Source: Candidatus Manganitrophus noduliformans (GTDB lineage: Bacteria > Nitrospirota > Nitrospiria > SBBL01 > Manganitrophaceae). From it: a DNA stretch of 64,000 nt. The stretch's first letter is position 1, and every line of letters starts with the position of its first letter. Made by a program: the position numbers and the translations under genes. Shown piece after piece: positions 1 through 9,289 of the stretch. The stretch is from positions 1-64,000 of the forward strand of contig NZ_VTOW01000003.1 of assembly GCF_012184425.1 (NCBI RefSeq), read 5' to 3'. The notes beneath the pieces were generated by a model. The model did not search any database and was not told where the DNA came from. It was given only the letters and a program-made list of their open reading frames with translations.

Positions 1-129
1 ACTCCCACCATCTCCTTCCTCCTGTATCTCGGTCCAACCGATCATACAGGATCATTGAATGGGGGTGGGTCCATTTTACATTATCGCGAACCTTCCAAGT
101 GGGCCCACTTTACTTTATCATTCACAACA
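1..129. mobile_element. Probable terminal fragment of an IS21-type insertion sequence
   Basis: Two similar direct repeats lie at 65-87 and 99-122; both begin GTGGG and share CCA(t/c)TTTAC followed by TTATC. IS21-family ends carry several such transposase-binding repeats and finish in CA; the run TTCACAACA at 121-129 offers such an end. Beyond it the DNA turns AT-rich and enters the NACHT reading frame directly. The transposase genes would lie to the left, outside the window. Recognition is by pattern memory only, so the family name is tentative. Confidence 0.45.
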
Positions 130-1421
130 ATAGGATAACTTTTGATGCATTAACTCTTGCCTCTAGTATACCAAGGCTTGTTTTTCGAGGGGCCCTTGGA
201 ATGGGGAAAACTACTCTTTCAAAGCGGCTTTGCCATGAGATGGCTCGTAAGATGAAAGATGATCCGTCACAAAAACTTCCTGTTCTCGCTTTCCTTAGTA
301 CAGCACGGGATGAAAGAAACCACAAGGTCACCAAAATTATTGCTGACGCTGCGAGAGAATCATTTCACAGCCTTGAAAACTTCCCAGTTGAAGAAGTTAA
401 TTGGGTACTTGATGGTTTCGATGAAATTGAGTCATCAAATCTTCGGGAGAGAATACTAGAATGGTGCACTGCTCCTGAAAATAGTGAAACCAACATTATT
501 CTAAGTTCAAGACCATCTATTATTCCTCCATATGTTCCTGGATTAACGCCAGTCGCCTTATTGCCCTTTAGTTCTTCTCAGATAAAGGCATTTATTGAAC
601 GATTTCCGTGGCGCAAACCATCAGGGGCGGATCAATTATTAACCGTTTTGGAAAAGACGCCTGACTTGTTTAATCTTGCCCAATCTCCATTGCTGCTCAC
701 ACTTATAACAATTCTGTCCCAATATATTGGACCAGAGAGACTTCCAAAAAGAAAAGAGGAGATTTATCGTGTTCTCGTAAAACTTCTCACGGGTGATTGG
801 GATTTTGCGAAGGGAGTTGAAAGACCTCAGACGATTCAAGAAGTAGATCTAAGGCTGGCTATTCTAAGAAGAACAGCATACGCTCTCTACTCTATGAAGA
901 AGAGATCTTTTACAAAGAATGAATTCGTAACTCTAGTGACCAATTCTATACCAGCAAGTTTTATTGACCATAGAACCTCTTTAGATTTCCTGGATGATTT
1001 GATTAGAGATTGCATTATTATTCCGTTATCACGGGAAGAATTTGGGTTTTTCCATTTTTCTATCCAGGAATATTTGGCTGCTGAAGAGCTTGCGCAGGAT
1101 ATCACTACTGAGCGCGTGGTTAATGCTATTCAAGAATATTTTCGATCTGATGGATGGTGGGAAGAAACACTTGTCTTTTATGCGGGGATCAAGCGAGATG
1201 TAAGTGTCTTGATAAATGAATTGCACAGAAACCTTACTACAAAAATAGCAGGCGGAGATACACCTCATCAGAGTTTGGTCCGTTTGCTCAGAAGGTGGTT
1301 TGATGTTGCAGACTTTACAAAGCTCGACTCATTAAATCCGCGTGGTTCAGTGGCCAAGGCATTAACGATTCTAAACGTTGGAGCCGGAATTGTGCCTTGG
1401 GAAAAATATGGCAGGATATAG
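99..1421 (+). CDS. NACHT-family STAND NTPase, 5'-truncated
   Basis: The frame encodes a STAND ATPase of the NACHT type. A Walker A loop (GALGMGKTT) lies at residues 31-39, a Walker B stretch (VLDGFDEIE) near residue 105, a sensor-like SSRPS near 140, and the typical C-terminal FHFSIQEYLAAEEL near 325. Bacterial NACHT proteins usually carry an N-terminal effector (nuclease, protease or membrane domain) and act in antiphage defence. Here fewer than 30 residues precede the P-loop, and the only start (GTG at 99) sits inside an IS-like terminal repeat. The gene therefore appears to be cut by the insertion and has lost its effector, promoter and ribosome site. Its AT-rich composition contrasts sharply with the GC-rich neighbours, which suggests horizontal acquisition. 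The family assignment is firm; function in this state is doubtful. Confidence 0.8.
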   Translation: MGPLYFIIHNNRITFDALTLASSIPRLVFRGALGMGKTTLSKRLCHEMARKMKDDPSQKLPVLAFLSTARDERNHKVTKIIADAARESFHSLENFPVEEVNWVLDGFDEIESSNLRERILEWCTAPENSETNIILSSRPSIIPPYVPGLTPVALLPFSSSQIKAFIERFPWRKPSGADQLLTVLEKTPDLFNLAQSPLLLTLITILSQYIGPERLPKRKEEIYRVLVKLLTGDWDFAKGVERPQTIQEVDLRLAILRRTAYALYSMKKRSFTKNEFVTLVTNSIPASFIDHRTSLDFLDDLIRDCIIIPLSREEFGFFHFSIQEYLAAEELAQDITTERVVNAIQEYFRSDGWWEETLVFYAGIKRDVSVLINELHRNLTTKIAGGDTPHQSLVRLLRRWFDVADFTKLDSLNPRGSVAKALTILNVGAGIVPWEKYGRI

Positions 1422-1483
1422 TGTTGAACTGACTTGCATCATATTTTTAATGGGTTTTTCGTCAGCCCATTTCTCCGGAAAAA

Positions 1484-1693
1484 TTACATCACTTCCCAAG
1501 CCGCATTGTAAGCCTCCGTCACATCTTCCTCGCCAAAATTCAGATCCCCATTCACCACCGCCGCCACCTGCACCCCGGTCCCATACTTGGCGATGACGCT
1601 GTGCAGCTCGGCCCCGCCGTTCTTGCTCCCCCGAAAGTAGCCCCCTTCATCATTCTTTTTCCCATTGATTCCCCAATAGCATACGGGTATCAT
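1484..1693 (-). pseudogene. Possible 69-residue orphan or gene remnant, unrecognised
   Basis: The region between the NACHT gene and the repeat lipoprotein contains one reading frame on the minus strand that looks protein-like. It is rich in glycine, with segments such as GGYFRGSKNGGAE and DLNFGEEDVTEAYNAAWEV. The frame runs open further upstream but enters low-quality sequence antisense to the lipoprotein gene. No ribosome site or signal peptide is evident. It may be the 3' end of a decayed gene left at the edge of the AT-rich island. I do not recognise the family. Confidence 0.25.
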
Positions 1694-1739
1694 CCTCGGT
1701 ATATTTAGCGGCCGAGGCCGTTTACATCCAGGAACACAA

Positions 1740-3416
1740 ATGAAAAAAGTTTGGATCGGCTGGAGCGCGGTTTTATTCAGCCTGTTTCTCATAACGGGGT
1801 GTGGAAGCCTTTCGCAAGGATCGGCGGAAAACACCGATCCCGCCGCGCCGATCGTGACCGGCGTAAGCCCATCCGAGGCAAAAGTCGGAGAACAAATCCG
1901 GGTGACGGGAGAGCGGTTCGGAACCGGCCAGGGAAACAGCAGCTTGATCGTCGGCGGCGCGGCGGCGACGCAGATCGTGAGTTGGAGCGACACGGAAATT
2001 CTCGCCGTCGTGCCCGCGGACGCGTCGAGCGGATCGGTGAAGGTGGTGATCGACGGAGCGGAAAGCAGCCCCGGGTTTCTGGCGGTCTTGTGGAGCCAAG
2101 AAAATCCGGAGAATGTGGCGATCTCGGCGGCGGCGAGCGACCAACAATCTCCCCAAGCGGTCTCCGACGGAATCGGCGGAATGATCATCGCCTGGATGGA
2201 TATTCGCAGCGGGACGCATTTCGATCTCTACGCCCAGCGCGTGAACGGAAGCGGGGCGGTGCAATGGACGAGTGACGGTGTCCCCATCTCGACCGCGGCG
2301 GGGAGCCAACAGCACCCGCAGATCATCTCGGACGGCGCCGGCGGCGCCATCATCACCTGGCAAGATGGCCGCGATGGAAATTTAGACATCTATGCCCAGC
2401 GGATTAATAGAGACGGCGTCGTGCAATGGGCTGTCGATGGGATCGCCGTCGCGGCAGGGGGGCACTCCGAGTTGTCCCCCCAGATCGTCCCGGACGGCGC
2501 CGGCGGCGCCATCCTCGCCTGGCAGGATGATCGCAACGGAAAAATAGATGTCTATGCGCAGCGGGTCGATGCGAACGGAGCCGTCCAGTGGGCCGCCGGG
2601 GGTGTCGCCGTCTCCAACGCGGCGGCGAACAAGATCTTTTTCCGCTTGATCCCTGATGGCGCCGGAGGGGCCGTCCTCGTCTGGCAAGACGATCGGGGCG
2701 GAGATTGGGACCTCTACGCGCAGCGGATCAATCGAAACGGATCGGTCCGATGGTCCGCCGCCGGCGTCGCTGTTTCCATTGCGGCGAATACCCAGGGCGC
2801 GCCTCAGCTCGTTTCGGACGGCACAGGCGGGGCGATTGTCGTCTGGCAGGATGATCGCGATGGAGCGTGGGACGTCTACGCGCAGCGGGTGAATGGAAGC
2901 GGAATAGCCGCGTGGACCGCCGACGGGGTGATCATTTCCAATGCGGCCAATGACCAACTCGCTCCCCGGTTGGTGTCGGATGGCGCGGGCGGGGCGATCA
3001 TCACCTGGCAGGATGGTTCCGGCCAAACCGTTTTTGATGTACGCGCCCAGCGGGTCGACGGGAGCGGGGCGGCACATTGGGCCGCCGGCGGTGTTGTCAT
3101 CTCCTCCGCCCCCGACATTCAGGGGATGCCTCAGTTGGCGACCGACGGCGCCGGTGGGGCGATCATCGCGTGGCAGGACCTTCGCAGCGGGCGTTGGGAT
3201 ATTTATGCCCAGCGGGTGAATGGGAGCGGAGAGGCGCAATGGAGCATCGACGGCGTTGCGATCTCCACCGCGCCGGGCGACCAGAAAGTCCCCCTGCTGA
3301 TCTCGGACGGCGCCGGCGGCGCGGCCGCCGTCTGGGAAGATGCTCGCAATGGAACCGACGCGGTCCCGAGTTGGGACATCTACGCCCAGGGAATCAGCGC
3401 CGCCGGAAAACAATAA
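1740..3416 (+). CDS. Lipoprotein with IPT/TIG domain and about eight 50-residue repeats
   Basis: This is a 558-residue surface or periplasmic lipoprotein. The signal peptide ends in a lipobox (LFLITGCGS), with the acylated Cys at about residue 21. Residues 35-118 form an immunoglobulin-like IPT/TIG domain (pattern PIVTGVSPSEAKVGEQI and VVIDG). The rest is a tandem array of about eight units of roughly 50 residues, each reading approximately DGAGGAIIxWQDxRxG, DxYAQRVNxxG, W, DGVxIS. Such short beta-rich repeats usually fold as a beta-propeller or beta-solenoid. The gene stands alone with an AT-rich upstream region. No enzyme motif is visible; binding or adhesion is the likely role, which is inference. 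Confidence 0.7.
   Translation: MKKVWIGWSAVLFSLFLITGCGSLSQGSAENTDPAAPIVTGVSPSEAKVGEQIRVTGERFGTGQGNSSLIVGGAAATQIVSWSDTEILAVVPADASSGSVKVVIDGAESSPGFLAVLWSQENPENVAISAAASDQQSPQAVSDGIGGMIIAWMDIRSGTHFDLYAQRVNGSGAVQWTSDGVPISTAAGSQQHPQIISDGAGGAIITWQDGRDGNLDIYAQRINRDGVVQWAVDGIAVAAGGHSELSPQIVPDGAGGAILAWQDDRNGKIDVYAQRVDANGAVQWAAGGVAVSNAAANKIFFRLIPDGAGGAVLVWQDDRGGDWDLYAQRINRNGSVRWSAAGVAVSIAANTQGAPQLVSDGTGGAIVVWQDDRDGAWDVYAQRVNGSGIAAWTADGVIISNAANDQLAPRLVSDGAGGAIITWQDGSGQTVFDVRAQRVDGSGAAHWAAGGVVISSAPDIQGMPQLATDGAGGAIIAWQDLRSGRWDIYAQRVNGSGEAQWSIDGVAISTAPGDQKVPLLISDGAGGAAAVWEDARNGTDAVPSWDIYAQGISAAGKQ
2206..3405 (+). repeat. In-gene tandem repeat, about 150-bp units
   Basis: The YAQR(V/I) motif recurs at a spacing of about 50-55 codons through the C-terminal two thirds of the lipoprotein, with the last unit cut short at YAQGI. 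The units diverge in DNA sequence, unlike the near-identical HAMP array further along, so this looks like an older expansion. Confidence 0.6.
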
Positions 3417-3528
3417 AAGCAATGCCTGTACCTGTACAAGAAGTTTCATTCCCCGGGGGTTGAAGTTGTCGGATCATTCTGCTTAAACTAAAAAAAGTAC
3501 GGCTGAAACTGCGGAGGGTTGAATCTCA

Positions 3529-4617
3529 ATGGAGGGAAGATCCTGGATGAAATGGCCCGGGAGATTCAACATCCTCAGGGGGAGCCCGTCTCGTAAGATC
3601 GGTTATGCCCTTGCCGTTTTGGCGACCGGATCGGCGCTGTTTATCAAACTGGCGATCGGCACCTTAATCGAGTCGCCCCCTTTTCTTCTTTTCTTTGCAG
3701 CGGTCATGATCAGCTCCTGGTACGGCGGTCTCGGACCGGGTCTGCTGGCGACGTTCCTGGCGACAATGGCCGACGTGTACTTCTTTTTTCTTCCCTCTCA
3801 AGCATTTGAGGTAAAAAGTCTCGATATTCTGATGGTCGGCTTATTTGTGTTGGAGGCGGTGATCATCAGCGTGTTGAGCGAGGTGCGGCTTTCGGCCCTG
3901 CGGCAAGCCGGAGAGCTCAACCGTCTCAAATCCCAATTCCTCTCGATTGTTTCCCACGATCTTCGCACGCCGCTGAATGCCATCATCGGCTACAGCAGCC
4001 TCTTAAGAGATCCGCGCGTGAGTGAGAACGTCGCCAAACGGGAAGAGATGCTCGAAAGAATTCACCAGAATGCCCGGATACAGCTGAGTTTGATCACTGA
4101 TGTGCTGGACCTCAGCCGAATTGAAACCGGAAAGATCGCGATTGAAACGGAGCAGGTCGATCTCTCCGAGCTGATTCGGGAGATCCTTAATATGTTGGAA
4201 CCGCTGGGGACGGAAAAAGGGCTGGTCGTCGACTTTGTTGAAGATCCGACCGCGCCCGCGATCCGGACCGATCGCGGGAAGGTGAGACAGATCTTCACCA
4301 ATTTGATCGGCAACGCCATCAAGTTTACAGAACAAGGATCGATCCGGATCCGGGTCATTCACCATCTTTCCCAAGAGGCGGTTTCCGTGGAGATCACAGA
4401 CACCGGAATCGGAATCTCCGAAGAAGATCTTCCCCATATTTTTGAGCCGTTCTATCAGGCCCCTGCTTTTAAAGAGGCGTATGGTCCAGGCACGGGACTG
4501 GGGCTGTCGATTGTAAAGCGCTTTGCCGATCTTCTCGGAGGAAGCGTCGAAGTCGTCAGCAAACCGGGCGCCGGCTCCACCTTTACCGTCCGCTTCCCAT
4601 ACGATCTGCCGGCCTAA
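3529..4617 (+). CDS. Membrane sensor histidine kinase with DUF4118 (KdpD-like) region
   Basis: A 362-residue transmembrane histidine kinase. Residues 20-115 contain four hydrophobic segments resembling the DUF4118 membrane region of KdpD. The HisKA motif [12 protein letters not shown] follows, with the phospho-acceptor His at residue 143. The ATP-binding domain carries an N box ([10 protein letters not shown]), DTGIGIS and a G2 box ([11 protein letters not shown]). There is no receiver domain and no response regulator beside it, so its partner is elsewhere. Two starts are possible: ATG 3529 and ATG 3547 each have a GGAGGG-like site about nine bases upstream. It converges with the lipoprotein gene downstream. 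Confidence 0.85.
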   Translation: MEGRSWMKWPGRFNILRGSPSRKIGYALAVLATGSALFIKLAIGTLIESPPFLLFFAAVMISSWYGGLGPGLLATFLATMADVYFFFLPSQAFEVKSLDILMVGLFVLEAVIISVLSEVRLSALRQAGELNRLKSQFLSIVSHDLRTPLNAIIGYSSLLRDPRVSENVAKREEMLERIHQNARIQLSLITDVLDLSRIETGKIAIETEQVDLSELIREILNMLEPLGTEKGLVVDFVEDPTAPAIRTDRGKVRQIFTNLIGNAIKFTEQGSIRIRVIHHLSQEAVSVEITDTGIGISEEDLPHIFEPFYQAPAFKEAYGPGTGLGLSIVKRFADLLGGSVEVVSKPGAGSTFTVRFPYDLPA

Positions 4618-4651
4618 TCTTTTAATTTTTGTTTTCATTCCTCATTGAACT

Positions 4652-5443
4652 TCATCTCCTGTTGCAGGGACCTGCGGACGGCTCCAATTGCTCGACGCTC
4701 ATTTCTTGATCGCCGTCGGCAAAAGCTCCCTTCAGCAGGTTGATGTCGTCGAACTGATTCCCGAAGTCGGCATAGAAAGTATCGCCGACGCGGCGGTAGA
4801 TCCCGTAGCCGCGCGTTACGATCGGATTGGCGTTTCCGGAGACATGAACGTCTTTTTGTCGGAAGATGGAGCCGGGGACGGTCAGGTTGAACGGGATGGC
4901 GCTGTGGACGAATTCGAAGGCGTTCTCCTCGTCGCTCACCCGGCCGATGTTGATCAGCGGGCAAAGATATGATTTAAAGCGCTCCATCCTCGGATCGTTT
5001 TCTCGATGTCCCAATGCGCCGCACCGCATGATCGGTGTTTCGAATTCTCCGACCAGCCCCATATGAGGGACAATATCGGTGGTCGTTTCATCCAGCGGGA
5101 GGATCGGATTGTTCAGCGCCACCATCCGGATCTGATCGTTGGCGTAGCTGTATGTTCCGGAGAAGGAAACATCCTGGCCGGTATCGAGGGTGATGTAGAC
5201 GTTAAAGCTCCCGTCCGACCGGAAATCGAAGTAGTAGGTGAGCTGCGAATTGCTTCGGCCGCAGACGAAGATCACGTCGAACGGCTGATTGGGTGTAAAA
5301 GGGAAGAGGCGATCGATCTCGTTCTGCACCGCTTGTTGATTGCCCCCGCCCGCGCCTCCGCCGTTGCCGCCGGAGCCGCCGCTTCCGCATCCGGATAAAA
5401 AAAATCCGATGAGCAATATGATACTGATCCGCCGCTTCACCAT
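4652..5443 (-). CDS. Lipoprotein of unknown function
   Basis: A 263-residue predicted lipoprotein. The signal peptide ends at a clear lipobox (GFFLSGCGS), followed by a Gly-rich linker (GSGGNGGGAGGG) that would tether a globular domain to the membrane. The mature part looks beta-rich and has several Cys residues (FVCGRS, IMRCGAL, YLCPL, GPCNRR) that could form disulphides. No family is recognised. The gene is a single unit, with its promoter probably in the 335-bp gap shared with the TPR gene on the other strand. Confidence 0.6.
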   Translation of the reverse strand: MVKRRISIILLIGFFLSGCGSGGSGGNGGGAGGGNQQAVQNEIDRLFPFTPNQPFDVIFVCGRSNSQLTYYFDFRSDGSFNVYITLDTGQDVSFSGTYSYANDQIRMVALNNPILPLDETTTDIVPHMGLVGEFETPIMRCGALGHRENDPRMERFKSYLCPLINIGRVSDEENAFEFVHSAIPFNLTVPGSIFRQKDVHVSGNANPIVTRGYGIYRRVGDTFYADFGNQFDDINLLKGAFADGDQEMSVEQLEPSAGPCNRR

Positions 5444-5778
5444 TTTTCTCCTCCCCGCCGATCGGCGCGTCGTGAACTTTCCCCATGGCTTGTCTTAGCA
5501 AGGGGGATGCCGGAGATTTTTCCGGCCGGGGCAGTGTTTTTAAGAGTTCTTTTTGTATGAGAAGGGGGGGAATCCCGGCTTCCGGAAGGAACCGGTTCCG
5601 GTTTCCGGAACGGCGCTCAATCGATCGGGAAGCGTCCTGACTATTTTGGATTCAGCGACGGTGATGCGCGTTTTACCTGCTCGATCATCCCTCAAAACTG
5701 AGCAATATTGACCAGACCCCATTCTATCTTACAGGCATAATAGGCATCGGTAAGATCACAATGAAACAAGGAGACCCC
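5444..5778. other. Intergenic region between divergent lipoprotein genes
   Basis: This 335-bp gap contains no convincing gene. It includes a 12-bp perfect palindrome (GGAACCGGTTCC, 5589-5600) flanked by further CCGGAA/TTCCGG copies, which could be an operator. A TTGACC at 5708-5713 is a possible -35 for the TPR gene, but no good -10 follows at normal spacing. Confidence 0.4.
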
Positions 5779-6165
5779 ATGAGCATAAAAAAGATTGGAT
5801 TTCTTTCCGTGTTTCTGATTGCATTGTCCATGCTCGCCGGCTGTTATGGCAAGGCGGGGCCCGTCTCGGACATACCTCATTTTACTTCCCCCTCCGGCTG
5901 GCCCAGCGCGGCCGCCGCGGAAAAGAACAATGAAGGCGTCGGCCACCTTATTCAGTCCCATTGGGACGTCGCCGCTCCGATTTTTAAAGAGGCGATTGAT
6001 CTCTCCGCCAATTTTCCTGAGCCCTATTTTAATCTGGGGGTCGCTTTAGACGGGATGGGGAAACACGATGAGGCGAAGGTCGCATTCCAAAGTGCGAAAA
6101 AGTTCGGGGCGGACGACCCGAGAATCGTAAAGAGTGAAATTTTAATGAAGCATCTTAAAATGTAA
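5779..6165 (+). CDS. Small TPR lipoprotein
   Basis: The protein has 128 residues when started at ATG 5779, which has AAGGAG six bases upstream; the in-frame ATG at 5761 has no such site. The signal peptide ends at LSMLAGCYG, a lipobox. Residues 45-128 form about two tetratricopeptide repeats (AAPIFKEAIDLSANFPEPYFN and LGVALDGMGKHDEAKVAF regions), a protein-interaction fold. It probably scaffolds something at the inner face of the outer membrane, which is inference. A strong inverted repeat follows the stop codon. Confidence 0.7.
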   Translation: MSIKKIGFLSVFLIALSMLAGCYGKAGPVSDIPHFTSPSGWPSAAAAEKNNEGVGHLIQSHWDVAAPIFKEAIDLSANFPEPYFNLGVALDGMGKHDEAKVAFQSAKKFGADDPRIVKSEILMKHLKM

Positions 6166-6182
6166 TTTTCTTGTCAAAATGA

Positions 6183-6230
6183 CGTTCGTGGCATAGGAGA
6201 TTCGACTCGGTCTCTCCTATGCCACGAACG
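6183..6230. terminator. 18-bp perfect hairpin between convergent genes
   Basis: The arm CGTTCGTGGCATAGGAGA at 6183-6200 is repeated perfectly inverted at 6213-6230 around a 12-base loop. It lies between the stop codons of the TPR gene (plus strand) and ppc (minus strand). There is no U-tract, so it may act as a bidirectional transcription or mRNA 3'-end barrier, or be a REP-like element. Confidence 0.6.
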
Positions 6231-6271
6231 GGCCCTGTGGAGGGCGATGCTCTCCGCAATCCCTACTCGCC

Positions 6272-9106
6272 CTATCCCGTATTCCGCATCCCCGTCGCGA
6301 TACAATTGATCGTCAGCAGGATGGCATGAATCAGCTCTTCGCGCTCTTTTTTTTCGAGTTTTTGCGTGCGGAGCTTCTCGATCAGGTTGACCTGAATGTA
6401 GTTGATCGGATCGAGGAAGGGGGTCCGGAGGCGGATCGAGCGTTGGAGGGAGGGATCGTTGTCGAGGATCTCGTTTTGCCCCGTGATCTGCCTGATCATT
6501 TCCACCGTCAGATCGTACTCTTTTCGGATCCGCCCGAAAATCGCCTTTCGCAGGCGCGGATCGGAGACGAGCTCGGCGTAGTGCTGGGCGATGTGCATGT
6601 CGGCTTTCGCCAGGGTCATCTGCATGTTGTCGATCAGGTTGTTGAAAAAAGGCCAGGTCCGGTACATTTCCGCCAGGAGCGGGCCGTTGGCCGCGGGGTC
6701 GCGATCGACGAACGCTTTGAATGCCGTTCCGAGCGGATACCAGGTGCCGATCATCTGCCGGCTCTGCGTCCAGGAGAAGATCCAGGGGATGGCGCGCAGA
6801 TCCTTCAGCGATTTGGCCTGGGAGCGGTAGGCCGGCCGCGAGCCCATCTTCAAGAAGCCAATTTCGGAGATCGGGGTCGATTCCTGAAAATACCGGTAGA
6901 GATCGGGGTGGCCGACCAAATCGCGATAGCGCCGATAGGCGGCCTGAGAAAGTTCTTCCAACGCCCCCTGGAAGCGGGCCATCCGCTCTGCATCGATATG
7001 AGAGGGGGCCGGGCCGAAGGTCGCTTTGAGAACGCCGGTGATCAATAATTCAAGCTGGTGCGACGCGGTTCCCTGGTTGGCGTACTTCGACGAAATGACC
7101 TCTCCCTGCTCCGTGATCTTGATCCGGCCTTCGACGGTGTGCGGCGGCTGCGCCAGGATGGCCCGATGGGTGGGGCCGCCCCCGCGGCCGACCGTTCCGC
7201 CGCGGCCGTGAAAAAGGGTCAGCGCGATCCCCTCTTTCCGGGCGATCTCCCAAAGATGGATCTGGCTTTTGTAGAGGCCCCAACTGGCGGTGAGCATCCC
7301 CGAATCTTTGCTGCTGTCGGAGTAGCCGAGCATGATCTCCTGCCGTCGGCCGCGGGCGCGGAGCTGCAGCCGATAGACCGGATTTTTCAGCAGGCCGGTC
7401 AGGATCGCCGGCGCGGCCCGCAGGTCCTCGACAGTCTCGAAGAGGGGGGCGATGTCGATCTTGCTCCGGAAGCCGCCGTCGGGGGTGGGGCCGCAGAGAC
7501 CGGTCTCTTTCGCCAGGAGGAGGACGGCGAGGATATCGCTCATGCCAGAGGCCATGCTGATGATGTAGCTGCCGACGGCGTCGGGACCGAGCGCTCCCAT
7601 GATTTTCTTCATCGTCGCGAAGGTGTCGATCACCTCCTGGTTTTCGGGAGAGAGGGTCCAGTGCGGGGAGAGCAGAGGGCGCATCGTCATCAGCTCGCGG
7701 GTGAGGATCTCGACCTTTTTTTCCTCGTCTCCGGAGAGGAAGCCGGGATAGAGCTTGACCCGGTTGAAGATCTCGGCGATTGTCTCGCGGTGGCGGGAGG
7801 CATCCTGGCGGATGTCGAGACGGGCGAGGTGAAAGCCGAAGACGCGGATGCGGGAGAGCATCGTGTCGATCTCCATCTCCGCGGGCCGGGCCCCTCGGTG
7901 GCGGGTCAGGCTCTCGCGCATCACCTCCAGATCGGCCGCGAACGCGTCGGCGTCTCGATAACTGCGCGCCGGCGGCGCACCGTCGTGGATCTCCTCGCGG
8001 AGGCGCCGGTCGAGCTCGCGCTGCGTCTCTTCCAGCTTCAGCTTCATAAAGCCGATCTTCTGGCGGTAGGGCTCGTGCAGATTCCTTGAGCGGATCCGTT
8101 TTGCCGCCTCGGGAAAGAGGACCGCATCCGCTTCGACCGACTGAAGCAGCGTGTCGGAAACGCCGACCAGGTGGCGTGAAGGGCTGAGACTGACGACCAG
8201 TTGGTCGAGCGATTCGCGGTAGAGCCGGAAAATTAGGTCCTTGTGGGTAAGGACCGTCCACTCGGTGTCTTCCGCTTTGACGAAGGGATTTCCGTCCCGG
8301 TCGCCGCCGACCCAAGAGCCGAACCGCAGGAAGGGGGGGAGGTGGGAATCGACCGGGATCCCCTTTTTCCGGAAGTGGTCCCGCAGCTCCCCGTAGAGCC
8401 TTGGGATCACGTCATAAAAGGTCTCTTTGAAGTAGAAAAGGATGTTCTGGACTTCCTCCCGGACGGTCGGCCGCTCCAGATGGATGTCTCCCGTCTGCCA
8501 GAGAAGCGTGACCATATTGTAGATTTCCCGCTCGATCGCCCGCCGCTCCCGCGGAGTCCAGATCGGATTCTCCAGCCGGAAGATCAAAAGATAGATCGCC
8601 CGGTATTTCTCCAGGATCGTCTGCCGCTTCGCTTCCGTCGGGTGCGCGGTCATGACCGGCATGATTTCGATTTCACCCAGCCGGGCCAGCTGTTTGGCGA
8701 GCGTCGGGCGGGTCCGCTCGGAAAAGTAATGCGGGAGCGCCCCTTCGACAAAGCCCCCCCGCCGCTCCTCGTCGCGCCGCGCCTGCATGGCATCGTTCTC
8801 TTCGGCCACGTTGAGAAGGTTGAACGACAGATCGAAGGCGGAGACCACCTGCGTGCAGGTCGGAAGATCGAGCCGGTCGATCATCCGCAGGAGCTTTTTT
8901 TCGAGCTTCGGATCGTAGCGGTCGCGCAGCTTCCGGCAGATTCCCCGGAGTAGATCGACCCGGCCGACCAGCGACTCCCCCCCCTGCTCCAGCAGGACAT
9001 CCCGGAAAATATCCTCCAGATAATCGACGCCCGCCTGAACGGGGCGGAGCGGGGCCTTCATCGCGGGGGTTGATTTGGGTCCTTTGTGTTGGGGCAATTT
9101 GGCCAT
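6272..9106 (-). CDS. ppc: Phosphoenolpyruvate carboxylase
   Basis: A 944-residue enzyme that adds bicarbonate to phosphoenolpyruvate to make oxaloacetate, feeding the citric acid cycle. All signature motifs are present: TAHPTE (catalytic His), GSWVGGDRDGNP, GYSDSSKDSG and FHGRGGTVGRGGGPTHRA. The C-terminus MRNTG matches the family's usual (Q/R)NTG end that takes part in feedback inhibition. The frame stays open about 1,600 bases further upstream, but that part lies antisense to the helicase gene and is not PEPC-like; family length and the MAKLPQ start fix the beginning at 9106. This ATG has no ribosome site but has promoter elements immediately upstream, so the mRNA is probably leaderless. 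Confidence 0.95.
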   Translation of the reverse strand: MAKLPQHKGPKSTPAMKAPLRPVQAGVDYLEDIFRDVLLEQGGESLVGRVDLLRGICRKLRDRYDPKLEKKLLRMIDRLDLPTCTQVVSAFDLSFNLLNVAEENDAMQARRDEERRGGFVEGALPHYFSERTRPTLAKQLARLGEIEIMPVMTAHPTEAKRQTILEKYRAIYLLIFRLENPIWTPRERRAIEREIYNMVTLLWQTGDIHLERPTVREEVQNILFYFKETFYDVIPRLYGELRDHFRKKGIPVDSHLPPFLRFGSWVGGDRDGNPFVKAEDTEWTVLTHKDLIFRLYRESLDQLVVSLSPSRHLVGVSDTLLQSVEADAVLFPEAAKRIRSRNLHEPYRQKIGFMKLKLEETQRELDRRLREEIHDGAPPARSYRDADAFAADLEVMRESLTRHRGARPAEMEIDTMLSRIRVFGFHLARLDIRQDASRHRETIAEIFNRVKLYPGFLSGDEEKKVEILTRELMTMRPLLSPHWTLSPENQEVIDTFATMKKIMGALGPDAVGSYIISMASGMSDILAVLLLAKETGLCGPTPDGGFRSKIDIAPLFETVEDLRAAPAILTGLLKNPVYRLQLRARGRRQEIMLGYSDSSKDSGMLTASWGLYKSQIHLWEIARKEGIALTLFHGRGGTVGRGGGPTHRAILAQPPHTVEGRIKITEQGEVISSKYANQGTASHQLELLITGVLKATFGPAPSHIDAERMARFQGALEELSQAAYRRYRDLVGHPDLYRYFQESTPISEIGFLKMGSRPAYRSQAKSLKDLRAIPWIFSWTQSRQMIGTWYPLGTAFKAFVDRDPAANGPLLAEMYRTWPFFNNLIDNMQMTLAKADMHIAQHYAELVSDPRLRKAIFGRIRKEYDLTVEMIRQITGQNEILDNDPSLQRSIRLRTPFLDPINYIQVNLIEKLRTQKLEKKEREELIHAILLTINCIATGMRNTG

Positions 9107-9142
9107 GGGGGTAAATTTAACAGCCTTTTGTCCTGGAATCAA
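9107..9142 (-). promoter_or_regulatory. ppc promoter predicting a leaderless mRNA
   Basis: On the minus strand, TTGATT (9142-9137), a 17-bp spacer and TAAATT (9119-9114) are followed by only seven bases before the ppc ATG at 9106. Transcription would start at or next to the start codon. No Shine-Dalgarno sequence is present. Confidence 0.5.
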
Positions 9143-9289
9143 GAAGTTCCGGCAGCTGTAGCGGGAGCCGTTTCGGACGTAAAATCGCATTGACTTCTTC
9201 TCGACGGCTTCTTTAGGATATCGGGGCGGATCGGCCCGCCGTCTTAAATCGGATCGGCGCCGCCTAACATCATCAGGAAAATTTTTGCC

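Noticed and set aside
1694-2188. Upstream part of the minus-strand frame that ends at 1484
   Set aside because: It runs antisense to the repeat lipoprotein and has no protein-like features; only the last 69 codons were kept as a weak candidate.
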